The notes beneath the pieces were generated by a model, which saw nothing but the letters and a program-made list of their open reading frames with translations, had not been told where the DNA came from and did not search any database. 64,000 nucleotides of DNA, taken from assembly GCA_964035575.1 (NCBI GenBank), contig OZ037918.1, positions 682,001-746,000 on the forward strand. Direction: 5' to 3'. The position numbers and the translations under genes were made by a program. Shown here in pieces: positions 44,311 to 54,272 of this stretch (position 1 is the stretch's first letter; each line of letters opens with the position of its first letter). This DNA comes from Rhynchopus sp. YZ270_cl-10. Taxonomy: Eukaryota > Euglenozoa > Diplonemea > Diplonemida > Diplonemidae.

Positions 44311-44579
44311 TTACCTACCCTCCCCCGTGTATATGTCCGGACCCATTTTGATGTGTATATGTCCGGCACTTTCTGAAAAATCCGGACATATACACATATG
44401 AGCGGAGATGCCCCGCCAACGTACCGGACCGAAAGCTCGGAATGGGTTTTTGCTGCTGCACACTGTAGTATACTACCTGATGTGCGGTATGTGCATATGT
44501 CCGAAAACACGTGTATATGTCCGAGCCTCGGCCAACACGGACATATGCACAGGACATATACACGGGGGAGGGTAGGTAA
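44311..44579. mobile_element. MITE-like element, 28-bp perfect TIRs
   Basis: TTACCTACCCTCCCCCGTGT.. at 44311-44338 is perfectly inverted at 44552-44579. The interior repeats GTGTATATGTCCG and GTGCATATGTCCG in both orientations. 269 bp, non-coding. Confidence 0.75.
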
Positions 44580-45496
44580 TACGTTTTTCCAACCTTTTCT
44601 TTTGCTCGAGTTGGGCGTACGTAGTGTTGGTCCCTTTTGTGACAACTACATTAAATTAAAGATGTTGTATGTCAAGTGGGATCCATTCGGTGCACCCTTT
44701 GTAAAATGTCAAAGTCAGGCGAAGGTGTCATTTTACGGTTTTTTTTTGTTATTCCTACGAAGCTTTGCTTTTAAGGAGAAATAGTATTACCGGGGTACGG
44801 TCGCCAAATCATCCCTCAAACAGGAGGATTTTGTGCAATCAACGAAACAACTTTACCTACCGACCCGACTATTTTTTTTTTTGTCTTTCGTTGTTGTTCT
44901 TTTTTAAGGTGGCTAAGCACGAGAGCGGGGGGGGAAAAACACTCAATTGTCTCATAAAGAGGTACGTTGCCTGTTAGCAGGGAGTTTTGAGGACCCTCCC
45001 ATTTTCTTTCGAATGTGTTCAAGGTGACTAAGCACAGGCTCTTAGGTTCATCTTATAAACTTTTCTTTTCGCCAAAATGTACCTCATTTGTGTACTTAGC
45101 ATAGAACATAGCAGCAGAAAAGAAAAAAAAGGCAGTTTTCTGTTTGGCATGATTCTGTAGGCTTATGTCGTTAGGGGGGGGGGGGTGGTTTGTTACCATA
45201 TTTCAATTTCAAAGGGGGGGGCATTGGGCGAGAATAGCGTGAAGGAACAGTGATATCAAGCAAAAACCTAATTACTTTTTATAAGACGTGCCCTTTGAGG
45301 CCGTTTTTTTTTTTTTTTTTTTTTCTCCTTTTTCTCCATCTTAGACAGACCCCCTACCCCCCCTCTATTTTACATCTCCCAATGTGATGAAACCCAAACC
45401 ACTCCACAGACCCCAATAATCAATAAACGGAGCACGAAGCACTTTCGAAACAAAAAACATTTTTCAAACCCCCCCTCACCACCCACCACTCTCTAC

Positions 45497-45498
45497 AG
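45497..45498 (+). promoter_or_regulatory. Probable trans-splice acceptor of the EMC7 gene
   Basis: CTCTCTACAG ends here, 57 nt before the ATG. Confidence 0.45.
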
Positions 45499-45555
45499 GG
45501 TAATTTTTTTTTTAAAAGAAGAAAGTAAAAAGAAAGGGTAAATAGAAGCGCAATA

Positions 45556-46794
45556 ATGCGGTCGTTTGTGTTGTTCGTTACGACGTTGCTGTTGACAGCG
45601 CCGCTCACTTCCCTCGCAACTGATACTGAGAACATTGCAGGGGCCGCAGGGTCCGACAGCCCCGCAAGCACAGCCTCAAACGCGCATACCATCACGACCC
45701 CCGCGACAGTCAGAGGATGGGTGTCGCTGCGTGCTGCAGTCCTGAAAAAGGGGGGCGGTGTCCGTGTTCTCGTTGATGGCGTGCACGTATGTTTATCTTT
45801 TAAAAAACTGGTGCGAAAGGGGGGGTGCGATACAATGCTATACAGTGCGTAACACTGGAATGAGGCGTTTTTTTTTGCATTTCAAATCACATTTTTTAAC
45901 CCATCCTTTCATTTTCTTTCAACACAGACTACGTACGTGAAGGCGAGCGGTGAGTTCACCCTGAGCCTTTCCCCTGGTGTTCATATCGTGGACTTCTCCG
46001 TGCGTAAGTACAACATGCCGCAGCTGCGCATTGACGTGAGCAAGAAGGTTGCCGGCAAGTACAAGGCGATGCTCAACGACAGACTCAGGACTGCGCTCAC
46101 AGGAGATCAGATCACGATCAACCCCATCTCAGAGGTGGCGTACTTTGAGACGCGTGAGAGCTTCAACTGGATGGGCATGGTGAAGAACCCGATGGTGCTC
46201 ATCATGGTCTTCGGCCTGGGCATGGCGTTCCTCATGCCCCAGGACAACCAGATGAAGGAGATGCGTAAGGTATTTTCTACAATGTGCTTAGTAAAAAAGG
46301 ACCCTCGTTTATCACCTCTGGGCACACTTTTGCATTGGTGAGCAATGTTATGTTAATGATAGGTGAGTGATGACACCTCCCCTTTTGTTGTGTGCACGTT
46401 TAGGGAAAGGCAACTTCCTATTAAGCCCGCCGACTCCATGTTCTTGGAGCTTCCAGGAGTTCCTTAAAAGAAATGGTCGAAAGGTTGCAATAAGTATAGC
46501 GACGAATAAGAGTAGTGGTATTTCATTTGTGCTTTCATCCGGATGGCTGGCATCGTACGTGGGTCAGTCGGAGGTGCCTGCATTAATAACTTCACTTTGT
46601 TGAAGCCTCCCACCCATAACACCTCTCATGTCACTGCACAAAGTCAGACCTAATGCCAACAGTTCTTACCAAACAACCACACAACACAGAAACTTCTCGC
46701 TGGGGACTTCGAAGGCGCGATGAGTGACGACACACCTCAGGTTGCAGCCCCTCAGCCCCCTAAGACTAAAAAGCGCATCGCACGCCAGGGGTAG
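45556..46794 (+). CDS. EMC7: ER membrane protein complex subunit 7 (EMC7), three exons
   Basis: Exons 45556-45786, 45928-46269 and 46690-46794 join in phase 0 (donors GTATGT and GTATTT, acceptors AACACAG) to 225 aa, close to human EMC7 (242 aa). A signal peptide (MRSFVLFVTTLLLTAPLTSLA) is followed by a lumenal beta-sandwich with EMC7 hallmarks: GWVSLRAAVL, VRVLVDGVH, then TTYVKASGEFTLSLSPGVH and YNMPQLRIDVS. The single membrane segment is NPMVLIMVFGLGMAFLMPQ. The short cytosolic tail ends KTKKRIARQG. EMC inserts tail-anchored and multipass proteins into the ER membrane. Intron 2 carries a family-F repeat; intron 1 contains a T-rich remnant resembling the end of family C. Confidence 0.93.
46528..46600 (+). 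repeat. Family F repeat in EMC7 intron 2
   Basis: TGCTTTCATCCGGATGGCTG, then GCATCGTACGTGGGTCAGTC, GGAGGTGCCTGCATTAA and ACTTCACTTTG. Other copies: 11053-11121 (in LRRCC1-like intron 2) and 25242-25300. Two of the three copies are intronic. Confidence 0.8.
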
Positions 46795-47354
46795 ATTTAG
46801 ATCCAGAGCGTGCAACGGGGGGATGCTGATAGGTTGATATTTTTTTTTGACCCAATTTTTCTCTTTTTTTTTGAAGAGAGAAAAAAAATAGGCAAAAATG
46901 TTTCCGGAGTGAAGACATTGTCAGACATTGCAAGGCAGTTTCACTACCGACAGATTATCAAAAAAGAAAACAGACACAAAGCATGCCCGAAAAAAGTAAG
47001 AAATTTTGGACAGTGGAGATTGCACAACTGTGGCAACTACACTACTCCAACAATTTATCGAAAAAATAAAAAAAGAAAAAGCCGGGGTTTTCTTTCTTTG
47101 ATACAAAAGCAAAGAAAAAAAACAAAAGAAGGATATGTCATTGTTCTACCTTAACTAGTCTAACCTTTTTGTTGCGGGCGCGTATTGTGGTGTGAAAAGC
47201 AGGTCTGGGTGGTTCCAAAGGGCGGAAGCATTGTGTGTTTGTGTGAGTTATTTTTTAACTATGATTGTCGAACAACAAAAAAAACAAGAAACAAAAAATT
47301 AAAAAAAAGACTCCGAAACAGAAACAAAAGAACCTTTTTTGTACATTATGTGTG

Positions 47355-47403
47355 AGGTGACTAAGCACGAGAGGCTTAGGATCATCTTATAAACTTTTCT
47401 TTT
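47355..47403 (+). repeat. Family A short interspersed repeat
   Basis: GTGACTAAGCACGAGAGGCT, then TAGGATCATCTTATAAAC and TTTTCTTTT. CTAAGC and GCTTAG form a small hairpin. This is the commonest family, with more than 20 copies, including 7077-7128, 11906-11960, 14372-14420, 17277-17322, 24599-24655, 24851-24900, 36506-36548, 39400-39455, 45021-45070, 48399-48460, 49902-49950, 50178-50235 and 58907-58960. Confidence 0.85.
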
Positions 47404-47560
47404 ATGTTGTGTTGTGTTGTATTTGTGGGGTCTTAGCATTTTTCTCCGCCCAAATTAGCGACTCAGGGTTTGTGCTCCCCTATAGCCTCTCCCACACACT
47501 GCGAAACGGGCAGAGGACCCCCAACCGGACCCTACATCACACAGGATTCGCGTCCCTGTG

Positions 47561-47745
47561 TTTGCAATGATCCCCGTTCATCTGATGAGTGGAAGCGGGA
47601 GTAGCACATATCAGATGGAAACCTCGAAATGGATTGTAGGACTGCATGGTTGGGGGATGTCCACCCCACGGTACAGCCAGGTCATTTTGTACCAAAGGTA
47701 CACTGTTCGCGAGAGGGCTTTTGTAGTTCAAGTCAGCCTTTTATT
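47561..47745 (+). repeat. Full-length family C repeat before OGFr
   Basis: Runs from TTTGCAATGATCCCCGTTCA to CAAGTCAGCCTTTT. The 5' part has CTGATGA (47582-47588) followed by GTGG and, 37 bp later, CCTCGAAAT: a degraded hammerhead layout matching the better-preserved copies at 31789 and 32204. Confidence 0.75.
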
Positions 47746-47831
47746 TTCTTTCAACTCCCTTCCTTTTGCACACACTCCCCCTACTTCGCCTTTGCAGAAC
47801 ACTACCCATCTACACAAAAACCCCCTATACC

Positions 47832-49855
47832 ATGGGCAACCAGGAGTCAGCGGCACGTGACACAGAGCAGTATAGAAATGTATGTAGACAACAAAGGAAA
47901 TTCCAAATGACGCCAAATTCAGCTCTCACATTGCCACCAACTGTCACCTGGGCAATGTTATGTTCTTAGAATTACCCTCACTAGGCATCAACACACACAC
48001 ACACACACAAATAGTACATTTTTAAAGAGCACAACGCAAAAACAACAACAACTTTCACTCAAAACCCCCACCACACACCGCACCACACAAACCACCACAC
48101 ACAGGGCTACCCAGGCAAGGTTGACGACCCTAACCTCACCGACAACCTCGAATTCTACCAAGGAAAAATCTGCGCAAAGCCGGGCCGCTTCCACGTGGAT
48201 GACTTCCACAAACCTTTTTCTCAGGGTGGCTACAGAGGCAGTATGTGCCCCACCCCCTCCGCCCCCCTCCGCCCCCTCTTCTTGCATTTTTGCTACGTGC
48301 CAAAATTACGAACTCCGGTTGGGAAATGACATCATCCCTGACAACAAACTTGTGGAAGCCAGCGCAGCTGATGGCTGTGCGATAACGAATATGATAAGGA
48401 GACCACTAAGCACAGAGAGGCTTAGGATCATCTTATAAACTTTTCTTTTCTTTTCTTTTGGACTTACCTGTAAATAGATAAAAAGAAAACGAGACTTTTT
48501 TACTTTTATGTGTGTTTCCCCTACCCAAAAAAAAAAAAGGCTTTAGTAGAAGGTACCAAATGTTCACACGAACATCGGTTTCATAACTTTCACCCACCAT
48601 ATAAAGGGGAATTACTGAAGATGTCTACCCTTTTGAATACTACTGTATAATTCTTAAGACTGAAACAGGGTAAAAGTTCGAAACCAATCTACTGAAAGTT
48701 TCAATTTATGCAAGGAAACAGTTTATTTTTCCCCTTTCACATTTTTGCAACAAGAAATTTTAAAAAAAAAGATGGGTTGTTGTTGTTTTTTATACACTTC
48801 CCTAATGCTTTCAAATTTTATTTGAAAGTATATGAATTTGTTTTCTTTTGAACATTTCTACAAAACAACTGCAAGATATTACTTAATTTCATTACCACTA
48901 CTAAATAGCGAGGTCACGGCCACCAAATTTAATTTCTTCCTCTTCCAGGGGGGGCAATTATAGAGCGATACTTTGTTAAGCATCTTTTTTCCAAAACACC
49001 ATCACAGACTACGACTTCCTCGAAGCCGACCACTCCTTCGTACAATGGATGTTCCCCATTCGCGAACGCGGCATGAACTACCAAGCACAGATCCTCCAGA
49101 AGCACGAAGCCGACGCCATTGCCGCAGACCCCACCCTGCAGGCCCGCTTCGTCGAATCCTACTGCACGATGCTCGACTTCTACGGCATGGTCCTTACCGA
49201 CCGCACCACAGGCGCCGTCCAGCGCGCACCCTCCTTCATGCCACAATACGCGAACCTCCACAACAGCTCCCACAACTACCTCCGTATCACCCGCATTCTC
49301 AAAGCCCTTGGCGAGGTAGGGTTGGAGCACTACAAACGTCCCTTTGTTCTTCACATTTTTACGGAAATTTTCAAGAATGGACATCTCTCAAATTGTCTTG
49401 ATTCATGCAAAAACTATTGGGGGCAAACACTCAAGGGAGACCACGACCGTGCATACGTCGAAGAAGCTGTCTTAACAATGCAAGAAGAAATGGACCCTAA
49501 CCTTCGATTCGAAGAGTACCGTACCACCCGAGGCTTTGGGACCTACTGTGGGTGGACCCAGTACTCCTCTATCTGGGATGACCCAACGGAAACTGCGCGG
49601 ATGGCTGATGAAGAAGGGGAAGAACCCCAAATTGGGCCAAAAGCGTTAGATGTGCTCCCAGCGCCATCGGTTGCGAGGGCAGTACAGGCTAGGGGGATTT
49701 TGATGGAGAAGGAGGAGGAGGGGGAGGAGGAAGGGGACTGTGGAATGGCAGAGGCAAGATGTGACAGTGAGGGGGAGGAGGCGATGGTGCATCCGGTTGG
49801 AGAGAAGGAGGAGGAGAAGGAGAGGGAAGGGAGCGTCTCAAAGGTTGTGGAGTGA
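47832..49855 (+). CDS. Opioid growth factor receptor (OGFr) domain protein, three exons
   Basis: Exons 47832-47879, 48105-48240 and 49008-49855 (both donors GTATGT; the codon for Asn is split at intron 2) encode 343 aa. The OGFr conserved region spans residues ~28-175: NLEFYQGK, FHVDDFHK, then RGNYDFLEADHSFVQWMFP across intron 2, IRERGMNYQAQILQKHE, YCTMLDFYGMVL and NYLRITRILKALGEVGLEHY. The order and spacing match the family closely. C-terminal ~110 residues are acidic (GEEEGDCG, EKEEEKERE). In animals OGFr binds met-enkephalin; outside animals the family has no known role, so only the domain is asserted. Acceptor 47796-47797 lies 34 nt before the ATG. Confidence 0.9.
48808..48828 (+). repeat. 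Family G hairpin in OGFr intron 2
   Basis: CTTTCAAAT-TTT-ATTTGAAAG followed by TATATGAAT. Same design as 224-250, 4685-4716, 7986-8013, 36787-36808 and 37367-37387, with different stem bases that stay paired. Confidence 0.65.
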
Positions 49856-51644
49856 TCGGAAAGGGAAAATGGATGTGGTTTTGTTCTTTTTAAGTGCAAT
49901 AAAAGGTGACTAAGCAGAGGTTTTAAGGTCATCTCATAAACCCTTCTAATTTTTTTTTCTCTCCCGTGTCAAATGACAACCTGGTAAAGATAATTATAGT
50001 ATGCATGAGAAGCACATTGCATCTTCCAAATTTTCTCTTTTTCTTTTGTCCATTTTTTAGGGGATACTGGTTTGCGCGATTTTCTCGCGTAAAAAAAATC
50101 CCCTTTATAAGACCCTGATTTTCTAGCCCTCATTTGAAGGATAAACGGTGTGAGTGCATAAAACCTTTTTTGTTTAGAAGGTGACTAAGCATGAAGAGGC
50201 TGAGGGTCATCTCATGAACTTTTTTCCTTCTTTTTTTTTTTCTCTCTTCGTCAAGTTTACTAAGCATGAGACGTAGACTCATCTTACCGACGCTCTTCCT
50301 CCTTCCCCAACTGTTTTCCCCCTCCACTCACATTCCCACCCTTTGCAATGAGCACGACCGAGCTGTGTTTTAGTACGTTTCAACTACTCTTTTTTTTCGA
50401 GGTGAAAATTTTGCGTTGCGTTCATCTTACCACATGGATACTGCCAGATCTGGCCAGATCTGGGAGAAAAATTGAGCTCTGGGATTTCAATTTTTTCTCC
50501 CAGATCTTGCCAGATCTGGCAGTATCCGTGTTACCAATCTTTTCGACCATTTTTTGTTTTAAATACTATCGAATACCGCAAAAAACAACACAAAATGTGG
50601 TATTACCCAGCTGTTTTTACCTGAAATTTTTGATGGAGTTTGGGGGTTTAAATACCACTTTAAAAAAAACGCCACCAAATTTTAGGCGGGTTATTAAAAA
50701 AATGCATGGGGGCAATTGTGGGTGCGGGTCTAACCACCGTACCCTTCTTTGTGTCCCCCATTTTTCAAAAAAAAAAGTGGCGTTTTTTTTTTTAGGTGGA
50801 CTAAAGCAGGAGAGGTTTCTGGGTTGTGCGTCTTAATGTGTTTTTATGAAAGGTTTCGGAAAAAAGCTGTTAGGCCCAGAGCCGCAGCAAAGGCAAGCCT
50901 ACACAAAAAAAAATCCCCAGCTGATGGGCAGAGAGATGCACTAAATGAAAGTCTACCCCTCTGCTTCTCTTATTTTGACGATATTTTCCCACAACCTTCA
51001 CACCCCCTGTAGGGTCTTTTCTCCCCTCTCCCCCACCCGCTACTCACCCTTCGAAATTAGCGGATTTCTCACACAACTTTTTTTTTTTTGGTTTGTTTGT
51101 TTGTTTGTTTGTGAAAAATATAAAAAAGGGAAAAGAAACAAAGGTCTGTTCTGTGGGTGTTTTTTTATTTATTTTTTGCTTGAAAGAAAACGTAGAGGTG
51201 GATTCCTCAACTAAAAGCATGAGAATCTTCGGTTCATCTTACCCCCCCATACTCGAAGAAAAAAGGACAACGTTTTTCCCCTCCATCTCTCCTTTTTTAC
51301 CACTCCCATGCGCATCACTCCGGGGTTCGATAACCCGCGGAGTGTCAGTGCCTGCGTCCCAGAGGCGTTTGCACTATCAACTTCACTTTTCCCCCCTTAT
51401 TTTGCAGTTCACTTTTGTAACGAAGAGACAGCCTATTCAAACCCAACGTTGTTCCAACACAATACACAATAGTGATAAAGATGTGTGAACGTGAGGCACA
51501 TTCATCTTTCAGGTTTTCTTTCCCCCCCCCCGCCCGCCCCCCGAAAATTCCCACCTCAGAAAAAAACGACCCAAACACCCCTCCTTCATCCTCTCAAAAG
51601 GGGTTCATATTTCGAAGCAAGACACATAAAAAAAAAAAACCGCG
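49856..51644. other. Gene-free stretch with repeats A (x3-4), H, B, I and a foldback
   Basis: A (49902-49950, 50178-50235, 50251-50290, traces at 51210-51245), H (50341-50398), a foldback (50436-50527), B (51293-51395) and I (51414-51513). The acceptor for the EF-hand gene is probably CACCTCAG at 51552-51559. Confidence 0.55.
50436..50527. mobile_element. 92-bp foldback with ~40-bp arms
   Basis: GGATACTGCCAGATCTGGC and GATCTGGGAGAAAAATTGA are mirrored almost base for base by 50483-50527. The spacer is about 6 nt, so a near-perfect hairpin is expected. Confidence 0.7.
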
Positions 51645-52322
51645 ATGTTCGGCGCCACCCCCCTGCCCTCCACTGACGAGGAGAAGGTGGTTTTTGTCTT
51701 CACCCGCTACGATAAAGATGGAGACAGCACCTGGAAGCAGAACGAGGCAGCGATGTTCGCACAGGAGATCCTTGGTGAATCACTCTCAGACTTTGCTGCA
51801 ATGTGCGCAGAGTGGGGCTGTGGGGCAGAAGGCCCTAAGCTAGAACACCTTACCAAGCGGTACGCTGACAACTCAAGTATGTTGGAAGAGGGGGGTGTTT
51901 TTTCCCTGTGAGAAATCGAAAACAAAAAGTCTGATAGATTTCGGACCATTGCAAAGAAGCCCACATGATGGTCTACGAAGCCTCGTCTCCCCCCTTTTTT
52001 TGCGTGGTATTGCGAGAATCAGAACTCGCCTCTCGTGGACATTATCGATAACAGCACAACAATGCAGGGTAATTTGCAGTATTTTACAAAAAAAATAATG
52101 TGTTCACGAAACCCACCGTTTAAACATCCCACCTATCTCCCAACTATTTTCTTTTTACTTTTCTTTTTGCGTTTTTTGGTGACATCGTGCCTGGAAAATA
52201 CCAGAATTTAATTTCTACTCAAATCAACCCGCACCTATCGTGAACGCCCCCTTTTTTTTTTGACAGGTTTGCTGGAGAAGGAGTTTGGCATGTGTCTTGG
52301 CCTTTCGGCTTGCATAGCGTAG
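51645..52322 (+). CDS. Small EF-hand protein (two exons, tentative)
   Basis: Exons 51645-51876 and 52267-52322 (donor GTATGT, acceptor TTGACAG, a split Ser codon) would give 95 aa. Residues ~17-45 hold one canonical EF-hand loop, DKDGDSTWKQNE, with acidic ligands at positions 1, 3, 5 and 12 and flanking helices (VVFVFTRY and AAMFAQEILGE). No second clear loop is seen; LEHLTKRYADNS may be the entering helix of a lost one. Without the splice the frame would end after about 11 more codons. A middle exon cannot be excluded. A Ca2+-binding role is inferred from the loop. Confidence 0.55.
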
Positions 52323-53285
52323 AAGATGGGGTAAGAAGGCTGATCGAATGGATAGACGTCGCCTCTTTCGCAACGGTCCAAGGGGAAGGGGGAAAGGGAT
52401 GGGATATGGCTAAGGCAACTCTCACAGAGCGCTTACACTAAGATAACCCCCAAAAACAGATTAGTTTCATACTTTCAAAATCGGAGAGAAAGTACAACGG
52501 GGGGGTTTTTTTTGTTTTCTTTTTTTTTTATTTCTTTTAGAACACCACCCACACAATAACGCTAACTTTGCTCAATATACACAATAAAAAACACGGGTCA
52601 GGAAAGATCTTTTGTCTTTTTTTGTCTTTTTTCGGGAGAAAAAAAAAAAAATCAAGATTTTCAGGATTTTTGTCTTTTTTTTTCAGGATCTCTCGAGATC
52701 TTTGAGATCTTTGAAAAATCCTGGAAAAAAAAGGAAAAAAAAGAAAAAAAAGAGAAAAAAAGATGAAAAAGATCTTGAAAATCTTTTTTTTCTCAAAAAA
52801 AAGATAAAAAAGATTTTTGGGATTTTGAAAAATCTTTTTGGGGGAAAAAAAAAAAAAGATTTTGAAAATCTTTTTTTTTTTTTTTCAAAGATTTCTCAAG
52901 ATCTCGAGATTTTTCATGAAATTTCATGGATTTTTCCAGGATTTTTCAGGATTTTTCCAGGATTTTCAAATCTTTTCTCTTTTTTTTTTTCTCCCAAAAA
53001 TCTTTTTTTTTTTTTTTTTTCGGGAGAAGAGGATTTTTTTTCTCGAAAAAAAAAAAAAAAAAAAAGATCTTTCCTGACCCGTGAAAAAAAGACCCCCGAA
53101 AACCCCCTTTACTCTTCACTCTTCACTCCCCGACTTTGAGTACTACAAATGGAACGTCCGATGATTTTCTCTTCGTGTCTGCTGTGATGATGTGACGACT
53201 CAAATGAGGTGGTTGGTGGGACGCCAAGGTTATTGTAACGATTGAAAAACACACAACACATCACAACAGACAAAACAAATTCAAA
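52323..53285. other. Gene-free stretch with an AT/GATC-rich foldback
   Basis: Contains a foldback (52592-53083) and then the T/C-poor leader of the cathepsin gene with acceptor CACAACAG at 53262-53269. Confidence 0.6.
52592..53083. mobile_element. 492-bp foldback of GATCTTTTT-type sequence
   Basis: Perfect ends CACGGGTCAGGAAAGATCTT (52592) and the inverse finishing at 53083. The interior is purine-rich/pyrimidine-rich, built from AAGATCTTTT, TCTCGAGAT and CCAGGATTTTTCAGG blocks that continue the mirror imperfectly. Long Lys/Phe-rich open frames across it are chance. Confidence 0.7.
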
Positions 53286-54272
53286 ATGCGTACCCTGTCC
53301 CTTGTTGTGTGTGCCCTCCTGGCGAGCCAGGCCCATGGGTACTCTGAGCAGTACGTTCGTGCGAACTCGCAGCTGCTGTGGAACACCTTCAAGGCCGACC
53401 ACGGCAAGCAGTACTCGAGCATCGCGGAGGAGCAGCGCCGCTACGGGATCTTCACCGCCAACATGCTGAAGGCGTCGCGTTTCGAGAAGGAGCAGACCAA
53501 GGGAGCCCAGTTCGGGATGAACGTGTTCTCTGACATGTCTGCTGCTGAGTTCAAGTCGTACCACAACATGAAGGTGGAGAAGAAGCAGTCGCCCCCTGCC
53601 ATGTTCACTGAGGAGCAGGTGGCCGTCGCCGCCGACTCCAAGGACTGGAGGTCCGCTGGTGCCGTGACCCACGTGAAGAACCAGGCGCAGTGCGGATCGT
53701 GCTGGGCGTTCTCCACCACCGGAGGAATTGAGGGACAGTGGCAGCTGTCCGGCAAGACCCTGACCTCGGTGTCCGAGCAGGAGCTTGTGTCGTGCGACAA
53801 GGTCGACCAGGGCTGCAACGGAGGACTGATGGACAACGCCCTGAAGTGGCTGATCTCGAACCACAACGGACAGATCGTGACTGAGGACTCCTACCCCTAC
53901 AAGTCGGGCACCGGAATCCGCCACGAGTGCGAGTCCCTGACCGGCAAGGCCGTCGGAGCCACCATCTCGTCGTACAAGGACATCACCCACACCGAGGCAC
54001 AGATGAAGACCTTCGTCTCCACCGGAGGACCCCTCTCCATCGCCGTTGACGCGCAGAAGTGGCAGTCGTACTCCGGAGGAGTGCTGACCACCTGCTGTGG
54101 AATCTTCGGATGCCAGCTTGACCACGGAGTGCTCATTGTCGGATACGGCGCTGACTACTGGATCATCAAGAACTCCTGGGGAACCACCTGGGGAGAGTCT
54201 GGATACATCCGTGTGTCCTACGGCTCCAACGAGTGCGGACTGAACGAGTCCCCTGTGACCTCCATTGTCTGA
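53286..54272 (+). CDS. Cathepsin L-like papain-family cysteine protease
   Basis: 328-aa preproenzyme, intronless. Signal peptide MRTLSLVVCALLASQAHG. The propeptide (about 19-112) has an I29 inhibitor region with ERFNIN/GNFD-like positions (RRYGIFTANM, FGMNVFSDMS). Mature enzyme has oxyanion Q133, catalytic C139 (QCGSCWAFS), H280 (LDHGVLIVGYG) and N296 (IIKNSWG), plus CNGG and SYPY motifs. Similarity is highest to trypanosomatid cruzipain/brucipain (GQWQLSGKTLTSVSEQELVS, VTEDSYPYKSG), but the kinetoplastid C-terminal extension is absent. Expected in lysosome/digestive vacuole or secreted. Third codon positions are almost all G or C, unlike neighbours, pointing to very high expression. Acceptor 53268-53269, 16 nt before ATG. 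Confidence 0.96.
   Translation: MRTLSLVVCALLASQAHGYSEQYVRANSQLLWNTFKADHGKQYSSIAEEQRRYGIFTANMLKASRFEKEQTKGAQFGMNVFSDMSAAEFKSYHNMKVEKKQSPPAMFTEEQVAVAADSKDWRSAGAVTHVKNQAQCGSCWAFSTTGGIEGQWQLSGKTLTSVSEQELVSCDKVDQGCNGGLMDNALKWLISNHNGQIVTEDSYPYKSGTGIRHECESLTGKAVGATISSYKDITHTEAQMKTFVSTGGPLSIAVDAQKWQSYSGGVLTTCCGIFGCQLDHGVLIVGYGADYWIIKNSWGTTWGESGYIRVSYGSNECGLNESPVTSIV

Larger units (their letters stand above)
36157..45555. other. Nine-kilobase gene-free repeat region
   Basis: No convincing + strand gene. In order: B (36387-36440), A (36506-36548), G hairpin (36787-36808), foldback (36988-37115), G hairpin (37367-37387), TIR element with coding relics (37400-38226), B (38903-39035), A (39400-39455), D (39906-39979), foldback (39990-40098), K (40572-40655) and a 9-bp satellite. 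Three more K copies (41848-42300), C (42643-42712), B (42757-42865), I (42890-42986), H (43328-43378), A (43381-43440), an ACATGT-rich palindromic patch (43780-43950), C end (43960-43998), foldback (44311-44579), and A (44906-44935 and 45021-45070) follow. A G13-type run lies near 45174. Confidence 0.6.
46795..47831. other. Gene-free stretch with repeats D, A, C
   Basis: D (47010-47060), A (47355-47403), then a full-length C (47561-47745) whose T/C-rich end leads into the OGFr acceptor TTTGCAG at 47791-47797. Confidence 0.6.

Noticed and set aside
52612-53139. 175-aa Lys/Phe-rich open frame
   Set aside because: Low-complexity translation of a foldback of GATCTTTTT-type blocks.
53109-54125. 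338-aa minus-strand frame opposite cathepsin L
   Set aside because: A shadow of a strongly GC3-biased gene, which leaves the antisense frame without stops.
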